Below, piece by piece: positions 1 to 9,800 of a stretch of 64,000 bases of DNA (positions within the stretch are counted from its first letter, which is position 1; each line of letters begins with the position of its first letter). Source of the stretch: Nitrospira sp. (GTDB taxonomy: Bacteria > Nitrospirota > Nitrospiria > Nitrospirales > UBA8639); contig CP058931.1 in the NCBI GenBank assembly GCA_024760505.1, positions 496,001 through 560,000 of the forward strand, written 5' to 3'. The notes under the pieces were generated by a model. The model was not told the origin of the DNA and did no database searches. It saw only the letters and a program-made list of their open reading frames with translations. A program made the position numbers and the translations under genes.

Positions 1-299
1 GAGGTATACAGAAGTTTGACGAATGGCGCCTTGACTAACATCCCCTCCATCATATCCAACATTTTTTGCACAAACACGGTGGACGCATATCGGCCGGTTA
101 AAGTGATTAACCCGACCGTGACCAGGAATCCCACCCCCGGGATGGGAATATTCAGCCAGCCATCAATGGTTTGAAGCACCAACCAAGCCACATACAACGT
201 CGTCACTACCGGGACCAGGATTAAGAGTCCTTCAAAAAAGTTTCGAGCCAGATCGTTCATATTGATATTGGCCCAAAACTTGGGTCGTTGTAATTCCAT
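1..299 (-). CDS. DUF502 family membrane protein (5' part only)
   Basis: An open frame starts at ATG 299 on the minus strand and runs off the left edge, so only about 99 N-terminal residues are seen. It begins MELQRPKFWANINMNDLARN and then shows two hydrophobic segments, roughly residues 18-42 and 51-68, separated by a short loop with IPIPGVG. The order of a short cytosolic lead, a FEGLLILVPVVTT-type first helix and a GVGFLVTVGLI-type second helix is the pattern of the DUF502 (COG2928) inner-membrane family, whose function is not established. The stop codon and downstream neighbour are outside the window. The family call rests on the N-terminal third only. Confidence 0.75.
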   Translation of the reverse strand, partial: MELQRPKFWANINMNDLARNFFEGLLILVPVVTTLYVAWLVLQTIDGWLNIPIPGVGFLVTVGLITLTGRYASTVFVQKMLDMMEGMLVKAPFVKLLYT

Positions 300-548
300 A
301 TCAGACTACCCCCATAAAAAAAGTGAATACCCGCTTCTTCAGCTCACCGGACACAGACATTTCGAAATTTCGCATTTTTCCTGCAAAATCATGAATGGGC
401 CGACCGTCTCCCAATGAACGAATGTCCCCTACCGCCAAAAGTCACACAAACGCCGAACGATGGTCAACATGAGGGATGGTGGGTGGTTACAGGGGACACG
501 GCAATGCAGTACAATCGCCTCAACACATTCTTAACAGGGAGAGCAGGC

Positions 549-803
549 ATGGCACAAAGTAGTTCGGGAACGACACCAGCAGGAACCGATTCCCAGGAAA
601 CAGAAATTCTCTATGTCGTGATTCAACGGGATGGCAAACAGGTCAGTGCTAAATGGGGACTCCATCCGAATCTCAAAGAAGAGTTGAAGCCCGAAGAGTG
701 GAAAGAGCTGACCGAAGTGATGGGAAAAGTCACCACACTCGTCGGAGGTCGTTTCTCACAAGTCTTAAACAAGGCCGAAGAAGAATCAGGTGGTACTGCT
801 TGA
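549..803 (+). CDS. Small conserved hypothetical protein (84 aa)
   Basis: An 84-residue soluble protein starting MAQSSSGTTPAGT. I chose ATG 549 over an in-frame ATG at 414 because a purine-rich GGGAGAGCAGGC stretch lies directly before it and because the extra upstream residues look like untranslated leader. After a short polar N-terminus the protein has a hydrophobic strand (EILYVVIQRDGKQVSAKWGL), then a Lys/Glu-rich helix around ELKPEEWKELTEVMGKVTTLV. No catalytic motif, signal peptide or membrane helix is seen. I do not recognise a named family. The regular amphipathic pattern and good start context make it a probable real gene. It stands alone, with no same-strand neighbour downstream. Confidence 0.65.
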   Translation: MAQSSSGTTPAGTDSQETEILYVVIQRDGKQVSAKWGLHPNLKEELKPEEWKELTEVMGKVTTLVGGRFSQVLNKAEEESGGTA

Positions 804-1045
804 AAAAGACCGCCCGTTGCTTTGACTCCAGATACTGAAGATCACATTCCCTCAGGTCGGCTGCATTCTCAATTCTTCTTCCCGTTCGATTCCTCAAAAC
901 TCTTCCGGCAGGATCTCATCTCCTCTCAGGTGACACATCCGAACATTCCACGGACTCACTATAGGGAAAGAACATACACTACAATTATCAGACGATACAT
1001 CATGAATGCTGAACAAGCACCGAATAGAACAAGCCTTGATGGAGT

Positions 1046-1131
1046 TGTCATCCTGAGGGAACCGAAGGATCTCACAAAGCCGTGGCACTTCAACCCGGTC
1101 ACAGATCCTTTGCCCTTGGATCAGGATGACA
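1046..1131. repeat. 86-bp palindromic intergenic repeat, copy 1
   Basis: The left arm at 1046-1072 (TGTCATCCTGA...GAAGGATCT) and the right arm at 1103-1131 (AGATCCTTTG...AGGATGACA) are inverted copies separated by about 30 bases, so the transcript could fold into a long imperfect hairpin. A diverged element of the same 86-bp length and orientation is at 12926-13011. The TCATCCTGA...GAAGGATCT arms match a type of short, non-coding, REP-like repeat seen between genes in many bacteria. A 104-codon open frame crosses the element, but it has no credible protein features. Confidence 0.7.
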
Positions 1132-1201
1132 GGTGAATTGAAGGGCCCTGCAATTACAATTGACCCATCCAAGGCCTAACCATGAAATTAAAATTTTTAC
1201 T

Positions 1202-2188
1202 CTAAAGGTACCCGTTTTCCCGAAACCAGGTAACGGCATCCTCAATTGCCCCTTGAGGGGCACTACGCGGATAATCCAACTCCCGCTGAGCTTTTGAGCA
1301 ATCGTAATGCTGCATGTGCGCCATCACTTCGACAAAAAAGGCAGGCACAAAGGGGGGGCGGCCTAGGAGAGAACGTGAAACACACTCCCCCACTTTTGCT
1401 CCCCACCGGGCGAGAGCCAATGGAACCGGAAAAAAAGGAGGCGGGACTCCAACCTCCTGCGCAATGAGTTCATTCAAGTCCTTTTGTGTCGTATTCCAGT
1501 TACCCACCAGATAGCGTTCCCCGACACGACCGCGCTCTGCAGCCCGGATCATGGCCACGGCCACATCCCGCACATCAATAACATTCACTAAGCCAGGGAC
1601 ATACACCGGCATCCGCTCCTTCGCGACCATGAGAATATGGGTGCCGCTTGTCGGTTGCTGATCGTAGGGGCCGAAAAACTCCGTCGGGATCACCACCACC
1701 GCGGGAATGCCCTGGTGAACGGATTGCAGAATCTTTTCTTCCATGGCGGCTTTGGCCATGAGATACGGATTGTTCGTATATCGGGTTGAAAATTGACAGG
1801 TTTCATTGGCTGGATGACCGGTCGTTTTAGGAAATCCCACAGTCGTGAGTGTGCTGGCGAAAACGAGTCGGTCCACCCTGGCCGCACGGACAGCCTCTAA
1901 CACCAGTGCCGTTTCTTTCAGAGCCTGCCCTTTGGCCACCTCCACCGGAATCGTCCCGGACGGATAATACCCGGCGGTGTGATAGACCACATCCCTGCCC
2001 TCACAACCCAGCCTCAAGGACTCTCCATCATTGAGATCACCGACTACACGCTCAATATTCAGCCCATCAATCGTGAAGGTGTTGCTGGTGGACCGATGCA
2101 ACACACGAACCTGGTCTCCACGCCCAATTAGCGCCCGAACTAAATTCGCTCCTAGTTGCCCGGTTCCACCGATGACCAACGATTTCAT
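1202..2188 (-). CDS. NAD-dependent epimerase/dehydratase family protein
   Basis: A 328-residue extended short-chain dehydrogenase/reductase. It starts MKSLVIGGTGQLGANLVRAL, the Rossmann glycine motif GGTGQLG that binds NAD(P). The acidic residue of GDLNDGESL after the third strand fits adenine-nucleotide binding. The catalytic YxxxK is in NPYLMAKAAMEE, and ASTLTT supplies the upstream serine/threonine. The size and the FFGPYD and VIDVRDVA motifs resemble dihydroflavonol-4-reductase/HpnA-type epimerases that act on nucleotide sugars or related substrates. The actual substrate cannot be read from the sequence. It lies downstream of the protease gene on the same strand, with a gap of about 140 bp and an AGGGG element before ATG 2188. 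Membership of the effector block is uncertain. Confidence 0.85.
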   Translation of the reverse strand: MKSLVIGGTGQLGANLVRALIGRGDQVRVLHRSTSNTFTIDGLNIERVVGDLNDGESLRLGCEGRDVVYHTAGYYPSGTIPVEVAKGQALKETALVLEAVRAARVDRLVFASTLTTVGFPKTTGHPANETCQFSTRYTNNPYLMAKAAMEEKILQSVHQGIPAVVVIPTEFFGPYDQQPTSGTHILMVAKERMPVYVPGLVNVIDVRDVAVAMIRAAERGRVGERYLVGNWNTTQKDLNELIAQEVGVPPPFFPVPLALARWGAKVGECVSRSLLGRPPFVPAFFVEVMAHMQHYDCSKAQRELDYPRSAPQGAIEDAVTWFRENGYL

Positions 2189-2330
2189 CTAAAACCCCTG
2201 TCGAGTAATCGTGGGAAAAGCCCTCTTTCAGGTAGAACGGAACACCTCTATCCGGCTGTACAGTTGGAACCCGAATACCTACGCATGTTTGCACGATTGC
2301 AGAAAAGAAATGCAGGGAAACGAAAAGTCC

Positions 2331-3644
2331 TTACTGACCAAAACCCTGAATGGCGTTCCACGCATCATTGCCTGGTAACCCAAAGGAGGCGGGAGAATCT
2401 GCCGTTCGAACCAACGAGAGAGTCATCGGAATCATATTGGAAAAATCCTGGAAGGTCCCGGTTAAGGTTCTCCCATCATCGGACATCGTAGCTGCAGATT
2501 GGCCCATCGTTCCCAACACGGTCCGATAGAATATGGACAATTGGTTGCCTTGCAATTGTCCTTCTCCCTCCGCTGTTATCATGGTTCCCAACACACTGGT
2601 GGTCACTTCTCTCATGACCACCCGATCTCCAATTTGTTGCAGGACATAGGACACGGTCGGTTCAGCCGGATTTTTCCAGACGCCCGTCACATCAAACACG
2701 GCTCCCTCCTGGAGGGTCGCGTTCAACTCCCGACGTTCGCCCGGAAGAAGTTCAACATTCGTTGACCAAGATCGATAGCCTTTCTTTTTGACCGCCACCT
2801 CGTATTTATCAGGAAATAATTGACTCACAACTAATGGTCCCTGCTTTGTGTTTCCGACAAGTTCATCGTCGACAAACACCTCGGCATCCTTGGGAACGGT
2901 GGTGACGACCAACGCGGCCATGCTATTTCCGACAGGATCACCGGCATCCGGTGTGCTCCCCGGTGAAATATTATTGGGTTCAATCCTGACTTGACGGCTA
3001 AACCCCGGCCAATTGTCCACCGTAAATTGAGCAATCTGAGAAGGCTTGGCATTTCCAAACTGCCGGATGATTTCCACAATGACACCGATGACTTTCCCCT
3101 GATAGAGCAATGGTCCTCCAGAGTTCCCTTCTTCCACCGCACCAGAAAATTTAAGAATGGGACCGTCAAATCCAGACAGAGTCCCCCGGGTTACCGCCCA
3201 TGGATTCCCTCCAACCTGGGGAAACCCGATCACCCGCACTTCCTCGCCCCCATGCAATTGACTCTGGGTATCCCACTCTAAAATCTGCACGTCATCGGGG
3301 AGATCTCCGCCCACTTTCAACAGGGCCAACCCTCTGGGATCCCCGCCTTCTTTATTGATCACCTCAGCGACCAACGGTTCTTCTTGATGAGAAAAAAAAG
3401 TGACGGTGATGGACTGAGGAACTTCGGCCTCCCCCTCAATCACATGTGAAGCGGTCACAATAAACACATGTTTTTTGCCCTGTCCGGCGACAAAGCCGGT
3501 TCCAACCTTTTTTCGGTTGTCGAATTGAGCCGTAATCTTGACCACACCCTTTTTCAGCATGTCGATATCCACATCGGCCCACACCGGTGGGACCATGCCC
3601 AACATGACAATAAGGAAGACAACCAGAGAATGGATAAATACCAT
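2331..3644 (-). CDS. Exported trypsin-like serine protease with PEGA domain
   Basis: A 437-residue protein counted from ATG 3644, preferred over an in-frame codon at 3722 because AAAGGA sits 7 bases before it and a signal peptide then begins at once (MVFIHSLVVFLIVMLGMVPPVWA). Residues about 30-195 form a chymotrypsin-fold protease: histidine in VTASHVIEG (H67) and the serine loop in EGNSGGPLL (S175). Where HtrA/trypsin proteins carry the catalytic Asp just before an IAL/LAL strand, this one reads DPRGLALLKV, with Gly at 105. The enzyme may be inactive or use another acid. A PEGA domain follows (about 244-312, VVTTVPKDAEVFVDD), then a beta-rich C-terminal domain. It lies 258 bp downstream of the TIR gene on the same strand. 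Confidence 0.85.
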   Translation of the reverse strand: MVFIHSLVVFLIVMLGMVPPVWADVDIDMLKKGVVKITAQFDNRKKVGTGFVAGQGKKHVFIVTASHVIEGEAEVPQSITVTFFSHQEEPLVAEVINKEGGDPRGLALLKVGGDLPDDVQILEWDTQSQLHGGEEVRVIGFPQVGGNPWAVTRGTLSGFDGPILKFSGAVEEGNSGGPLLYQGKVIGVIVEIIRQFGNAKPSQIAQFTVDNWPGFSRQVRIEPNNISPGSTPDAGDPVGNSMAALVVTTVPKDAEVFVDDELVGNTKQGPLVVSQLFPDKYEVAVKKKGYRSWSTNVELLPGERRELNATLQEGAVFDVTGVWKNPAEPTVSYVLQQIGDRVVMREVTTSVLGTMITAEGEGQLQGNQLSIFYRTVLGTMGQSAATMSDDGRTLTGTFQDFSNMIPMTLSLVRTADSPASFGLPGNDAWNAIQGFGQ

Positions 3645-3902
3645 CGGCAAATCCTTTACCCTGTGTATGAGGTTCTCATTTGCAGCCATCTTGTCACAAC
3701 TATCACATGAAGCCAAGCCCATCCACTCAGAGCTCGGTCAGAGAAAAATCGGCAAGAGTAATCCTCTGAATGTCCCTGCCAAAATTTTCCTGAATCTGCC
3801 ATTCCGTAAAACCGCGATGAGGATTGCATTTGTGGGAAATTTAAATTTCATCAACCCATACAATCTGTCCTTCATTCACTTTCTTCCGCCCAAAAATGAC
3901 CC

Positions 3903-5414
3903 TTAAAGCCCGATTAATTTTCTGACTGGTTCGAATAGAGGGCTGTACCGGATGTGATCGAAAAGGGTCGGCCGAAGATTCTGCGGGTTGTCAGCGGTGC
4001 CTGTTTTGACATAGCCGGCCTTGCCCTTCAAGTCCACCACCAATTTATGGCTGATCGGGTCAATGCTGATTGAAGTGATTTCAAAATGATCCAGACGGTC
4101 CAAGGTCAGAAATGCATTCTTTTCAATCGGCACCGAGGGCATGCCTTGGGGACTCGCATATTCCACCGTTCCTGCAAATCCCTCTGGCGGTTTGCGTTCA
4201 CCAGTCCCAGGATCCTGCCAGGAAAAGTCTATGGATTGTATCGGCAAGACTGAACTGGAAATCGGTTTCTTGCCTGTCATTTCCTTTTCTTTCATCACCA
4301 GGACCAGAGCCTCATCCTGCCCAAACAGTTCCATCGTTCCCGGCCTCTTCTCAAAAATGATGTGATAGGTCAGCTCCTGATCCTGGGGAAAAGGAATGGA
4401 AAGTTCGGGCGGCGCTTGTAATCCGATTTGAATGAATTGGACGGCATGTATGCGGGACAACACCACTCGCTGTGGCCCCTCTTTCTTTCGGAATGCCAAA
4501 GTGACCGCATTTTCATTGGAAACCTGCATCGTGACGTACGTCTCGTCGGTCAGCACGATACCATCGAGATTCCCCGCAACGGCCTCCTGATGATCCGTGG
4601 GTTCAATGGTGATTTCCGAGGCCATACCAGAGCTGCCCACATCAAATTGCACGGTTCGCCCATTGACGGGGATATCGAACCAGGCTTTCGGCGGATAACT
4701 ATCCGACTCCATATCATAGTCAGCCGGATCCGCCACCAACAGCCGGTCTGGACTGATAGCGAGTTTCCCGATATTTTCAACGGTCAGGGTCTCAAAGGTC
4801 ACCGTATCCGTCAGTCGTTTATCATCCACGACCGGCGCCACGCTAAATTCCATCCGGGTGGTTTCCACATGCACCGAAATATCCGGATCGACTCGCACAA
4901 AGGAACTGCCGATCAGCAGGATGGCAAGCACCCCTCCCACCCCGGCCTTGACCCCCACAAGAGCGACTAATTTTCCGAGCAGAGAAGGTTTGGTAGAGGA
5001 GGCCTCAGGGAGCTCAATAGATTTCCCCTCTAATTTGGCACGGATGACAGAAAGGAGAATTTCAAATTCCTTGGATCCGGCCGTGCCTTCCCACCCAAGA
5101 AAGCACAAGGCCTGAATACCGGTAAATGCCAATGGGATGGCATTGGCCTCCAACATGACCGGTACGACCTTTTTAGTATTCAGAGCTTCCCGAGCCTCTG
5201 CACGCACCCATCGGGAATCTTTAGCGTGAGCGGTCCATAACACGACGACACATTTCGCCGAGGTCAACGCGTCTTCAATCGTTTTATCCCACTCGCTTCC
5301 CACTTGAATCTGGCGGTCCCACCAAACCGACAGCCCTGATTGCTCCAAGGACGCAGCCAATTGTTGGGCCACGGGTCGATCCTCGCTGGCGTAACTGATG
5401 AACACGTCCTTCAT
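3903..5414 (-). CDS. TIR-domain protein with a transmembrane segment and a large C-terminal domain
   Basis: 503 residues from ATG 5414, chosen because the TIR fold starts immediately there (MKDVFISYASEDR) and a GGGAGG element lies upstream. The TIR domain spans about residues 1-130: the first strand FISYAS, a BB-loop region around WWDRQIQVGSEW, and the conserved glutamate in SRWVRAE (E73), the position used for NAD+ hydrolysis in enzymatic TIR domains. A hydrophobic segment at about 150-172 (GVGGVLAILLIGSSFV) should anchor it in the inner membrane, leaving about 330 residues outside or periplasmic. That C-terminal part looks beta-rich, with no motif I know. It follows the secreted 257-aa gene by 20 bp, so the two are probably co-transcribed. 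NADase activity is inference. Confidence 0.85.
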   Translation of the reverse strand: MKDVFISYASEDRPVAQQLAASLEQSGLSVWWDRQIQVGSEWDKTIEDALTSAKCVVVLWTAHAKDSRWVRAEAREALNTKKVVPVMLEANAIPLAFTGIQALCFLGWEGTAGSKEFEILLSVIRAKLEGKSIELPEASSTKPSLLGKLVALVGVKAGVGGVLAILLIGSSFVRVDPDISVHVETTRMEFSVAPVVDDKRLTDTVTFETLTVENIGKLAISPDRLLVADPADYDMESDSYPPKAWFDIPVNGRTVQFDVGSSGMASEITIEPTDHQEAVAGNLDGIVLTDETYVTMQVSNENAVTLAFRKKEGPQRVVLSRIHAVQFIQIGLQAPPELSIPFPQDQELTYHIIFEKRPGTMELFGQDEALVLVMKEKEMTGKKPISSSVLPIQSIDFSWQDPGTGERKPPEGFAGTVEYASPQGMPSVPIEKNAFLTLDRLDHFEITSISIDPISHKLVVDLKGKAGYVKTGTADNPQNLRPTLFDHIRYSPLFEPVRKLIGL

Positions 5415-5434
5415 GACTGAAGGGGAGCCTCCCT

Positions 5435-6208
5435 TTACGGGTTCACAATTGGCTGATGGTAGAAATGAATCTCTTTGGATATGGGTTGATTGGAGGAAAG
5501 AGAAAACCCGCTGATGTCCAGTTTGTAGGAGCCTGGCTCTGCATCTTTGGCGTCCCAATGAATCGTAAAGGGAAGACCGGCACGTTTTCTCCGGAAGAGT
5601 TGCCTCTCAATCTCCTTGCCGGAAGCCTTGTGTGTAATGGAGGCCAGGAGTCTCGCATCTTCTCCGGTTTTTAAAGTAAAGAAATACCCTTCAATTTTCG
5701 ATGGCGCATCCTGGTGATAGAGCACCGCAGGAGCCACTCGCTCTATGCTGGAAGTCGACTCCGCATCCAGGCGAACCAGTGCCCCCAATTCATAGAGACC
5801 GAGCTTGGGAGTCAGCTGTTGCAAAACAGGATCGGTCGGCCAGGCAAAGACATTCTGAAACCCCATTTCCCAGACCCGGGCAGGTTCCACCTTATCCAAC
5901 CAATAGTAGGTGCGATAATCCAGTTCGCGAACGGTCAGATACACCGCATGCTCATCGTCTAAATAAAATTGAACCTTCACTGCAGCCGGAAAGTTGTCAG
6001 AGGAAACCGGTTCCTGGTAGTCGGCCAAAACTGAAATCAATTCGAGATTCAATCCCGAGACCGGTTTCGGTTTGACGCCTTCCTTCCAACTGCCTAAGTG
6101 ATCCTGACTCCGGGATTGATATTGAATATCCAGTTGAGCCCAGGGTAACGATGGGTCCCCAGCGATGAACACCAGAACCAGGAGTAATCCTAAAACACCC
6201 TTTTTCAT
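5435..6208 (-). CDS. Secreted hypothetical protein upstream of the TIR gene
   Basis: 257 residues from ATG 6208, picked over ATG 6247 because GAGGAG sits 9 bases upstream and the product then starts with a signal peptide (MKKGVLGLLLVLVFIAGD...). The mature part is polar and beta-rich. It contains an aromatic segment (TVRELDYRTYYWLDKVEPA) and ends with a strand-rich module (PGSYKLDISGFSLSS), reminiscent of an immunoglobulin-like fold but without a diagnostic motif. I do not recognise the family. The 20-bp gap to the TIR gene suggests one transcript. A periplasmic partner or sensor for the extracytoplasmic half of the TIR protein is a reasonable but untested reading. Confidence 0.7.
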   Translation of the reverse strand: MKKGVLGLLLVLVFIAGDPSLPWAQLDIQYQSRSQDHLGSWKEGVKPKPVSGLNLELISVLADYQEPVSSDNFPAAVKVQFYLDDEHAVYLTVRELDYRTYYWLDKVEPARVWEMGFQNVFAWPTDPVLQQLTPKLGLYELGALVRLDAESTSSIERVAPAVLYHQDAPSKIEGYFFTLKTGEDARLLASITHKASGKEIERQLFRRKRAGLPFTIHWDAKDAEPGSYKLDISGFSLSSNQPISKEIHFYHQPIVNP

Positions 6209-6841
6209 GGCTAACAACTCCTCCACGTTTTCAGGGAAGCTCTTCATTAAAGTGCGTTCGATTGTACAACCCTCATGAAGATAACGTGGAGTCTACCGCG
6301 GACGGAAAAATGAATCTAGCGGAAAACCTGCATCGGAGCGGGAAAAGAAGTTGGATGAAAGATCGAGAATTTAATTAATTTTTTTCAGTCCTTACAAATT
6401 TCCTCTGGACCAGCTGTTTCGCCTCAGCTCAACATGCCAACGCAGGCGGAAGTCGTGTCCTCCTTCGGATGACCTTCATGGCAAGATCCAGCATTCCATC
6501 TCAGTCAGACTGATTTTCGTGGCGTTTGTTTTTTGTGATGAGGAAACAGGAAAACGGGATAACCGGCCAGGATGGCGTCATGTCCGTACACGCGCTACAG
6601 GACTTGCAAGCCGGGAAACCTGGATATACTGCGACCAGACCTCAAGTACTCCATCGCCTGTAGTGTATCCAAAGGCCCTTCACACACCGGTCAAGAACGC
6701 CAGGACCGAGAGTCTCAACCAGGTCCGCCTGATCGAGACGGGTAAGTAGAAGGGTCCCATGGCGGTAGGGATAACAGATGGTGCATTGGGCAATTTCCCA
6801 AAAGAGCACCAGAGGCGATCACCTTTCACCTGAAAACATCA
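6209..6841. other. Non-coding stretch between the CHAT gene and the TIR pair
   Basis: About 630 bp. A 76-codon plus-strand frame at 6519-6749 has low-complexity, arginine-rich content and no ribosome-binding site, so I do not call it. No strong hairpin with a T-run was seen. The stretch next to 6208 is AT-rich (around 6360-6400) and may hold the promoter for the secreted-protein/TIR pair. If so, that pair is transcribed separately from the giant CHAT gene. Confidence 0.4.
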
Positions 6842-9800
6842 TTACGATTCAGGCTGGCCATTTGCGCCAACATCGGACACAAGACTCTCATGTAATGTTT
6901 TCAGTCCGGCGCTCAGTTGTTGACGAATTTTGAGAGGGGCCTGAGTGGCCACCATCGATTCAAAGAACCTGATATTTTTGATCACAGAATCTATTTCTCT
7001 GGCTGACCCTCCCAGTCGTTTGGCCTCAAGATATCCACTGAGAATTTCCTTTTGATCGTTGACTGTCAGACGCTGTGCATATAATGCCTCGAGCAGTTTG
7101 TGATCCGGGGTCAGACTCATATCCCAAAAGGATTGTCCTTTTCCGATTAAATCTTGTGCATAGGTTGAAAATTCTGCAAGCCCCTCTGCGACAGGATCAG
7201 CGTCTTTTGTCTTCCCGCGCCGAGTTGACCGCCCTTTAGGCTTATCCCACGAGAGCACAATCTCAGCCGCCAGTCGATTGCCCAAGGGATAATACGCATC
7301 GTTTCGCTTTGCAGCTTTGCCAATAATATAGCCTTTATCATAACAACGCTTCATCTCGAGTAAGGCTTTCCGTTGTTCCCCCTTCGTGGTGAGGAGCATG
7401 GCTTTCCCTTTATAGAGTTTTCCTTTGAGCGCATACCGTTCCTGTGTTTGTTGAATCGTGAGAAGGCCCGCGAGTATATGTTCCGCATCATCAAAGAGTT
7501 CCTTGATCGGAAAATCATTTTCCAGTTGGTCGAGCTTTTGTGCTGTGGGTTCTCCCTGTCTTTCAACACGATCGAGTGCCCATCGGACTTTCAGGTTGGC
7601 TAACTGTTCCAGCGATTCCACCGTCGCATCGGCCGGTTCCAGCATTCTCCCTCGATCATAGAATCTGACTGCCTCTTCGAAGAGTCCTAATTCCCCATAG
7701 GCTAACCCCAGTGCCGCACACATGGCCGCGGACTCCGTCCACCCTTGTCCGACACCGGCAACCAATTCTTGCAATCGGCGTCTCAACCGGGCTTCATCCT
7801 TCGGCTCGGCTGTTTTGGCCTCTTGAACCAGATTGTACAATTCCACTCGCAATTCGACAGGAGCCACCATCCGGCGTTGCCTACCCATGCTTTTCGCTCC
7901 GATTGTTAACGAAAAATCCGGATCCCCATAACATTGGTACGCCCCCCACGTATTGGATCCGCCCTGGCGAAGATATATCTCCTCACGCGCCAGCCGCACG
8001 GCATCACCGAATGTTCGATTTTGGAACATCTCTTCATAGAATTTCTTTGCGAAGGTTTTAGCGGCAAGGTCATCCACAGCCCAACCTGCCGCAACCACCG
8101 CCCGCACACCCATGCGAATCAGTTGGGTCCCCAGGTTTGAAGCGAGTTGATGAAATGGAATGTTCGACTGTTCAGCACTGCCTTTGGTTTGTCCCAGATG
8201 ACAGCAATTCAAAAATACCAACTCAGGCACATACCGCATTTGATTAATTTCGACCGGGGTCAAAAACAGGCCTTCCCCTAAAACCGTCCCTGTGACCGTT
8301 TTAGGTTTCGTATAAGATTCCATTTTGGTGACTGTCGCTCCGGACTTGGCAGCCTCCTCTTCTATTGGAAATTCAAAGACGCCATGCGCCGCACAATGCA
8401 CAATCCGATAGGGCTGTTGATACAGGGCAGTCAGAATCGCATCCGGTGTCGCTTCACCCTCCACGAGTTCCACCACATTCCGGTACTCCTGGTGACGAAT
8501 GAGTTGCGCCACCTCCCGCGCTTCGGCAGCGGCACCCGGCAAGGGGGCAAATTTTCCAGAAGGTTCGTGACTCGTGGGGTCCCCAATGACCAATGCATTG
8601 AGGGCAGTCCCATGGAGGACCTTTTCACGGAATTGAGGAACCGCCATTTGCCGCACCATCCCGGCCTCCACAGCGAGAGGACGCGAGTTGGGAGCAAACC
8701 GATTGTGCAATAATTCCCAAGGATAGGCGGCAGACTTCTCATCCAACACCAGCACCATACTTCGACGGTCCGGAGCATATTCTTTCATCCGATTCGGAAT
8801 GATGAGCTCAAACAATGTGCTGGATAATTCCAGATCATTCTGGGTGGTAGCAATGGCTCGTTCTAAAAACCGTTCAATGAGCTTGCGTTGTGCCGGGTGC
8901 AAATAGGTTTCCGCCCGCGCACGATTGGTGAGGGCTTCAAATTTCAAGGAGCCGTCATCCTGGGTGGCAATGCGCAATCGTTGCCACCACCCCGCATCCT
9001 CATCAAATGAGGCACGGCGACGCCCCTCAACTCCTTCGACCATGACTTCATGGATATGCAGATGTTCACGAAAATCTTGTGATCGTCCCAGCTCCAGTAG
9101 CGACTTCGTGGCTTGAATGGCCAGATCCTGATACAACTCGAGTATCTCGACCGTCTCGATGGAGCCCGTGAGACGTTCGGAATCTGCGAACGGCTTTTCA
9201 GATTCAGGTGTCTCCGTCCGTTCCAGTCGGTCCAAACGCCGATTCGCCTGAAGAATTCCACGAAGGAGCGATTGGAGGGAATCAACCAGGGACAGTCCTC
9301 CGGCACCCGTCCCAATCAGCAACATGGTCAGAGGGATTTTCAGTTTTGGACCACACGAACCATCCACCGTCGTGGCGCGACGGCGTTCCCGCTCGACCTC
9401 GATACATTTAAGCGCATAGTTGACCATCGCATCGGCCATGGTGCTCGTTAACCCTCCCGGGGTTAAATCCCCGACCATGCCCAATCCCACCACTATGGCC
9501 CCGGGATGCGTTCTTCCCTGATGACAATCCCCATCATTGAGCACCACGGCAGAAGTATTGAGTTTATCCGGATAGAGGCCCAAGCACTGCCGTTCACGCA
9601 ATCGACCATTGAGTTGCCGGTCCAAATAGGCCTCGGCACTGACAATCGTGTCTCCTTCATAATGACCCACCGCCACAGGAGACGAGGCTCGGGACAAATT
9701 GCCATGGACCATGGTCACGGTAATTTTCCGGGTAGGCTGGCGTTTCTTTTTGACACGAGTCGAGCCCAGGGCGGACGCAATGAGATCCTCCTCGCTGGGA

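Noticed and set aside
822..1136. 104-codon frame next to the 84-aa gene
   Set aside because: It runs through the 86-bp palindromic repeat and has no coding character.
4428..4970. 180-codon plus-strand frame over the TIR gene
   Set aside because: His/Arg-rich antisense shadow; the minus strand has a clean TIR domain.
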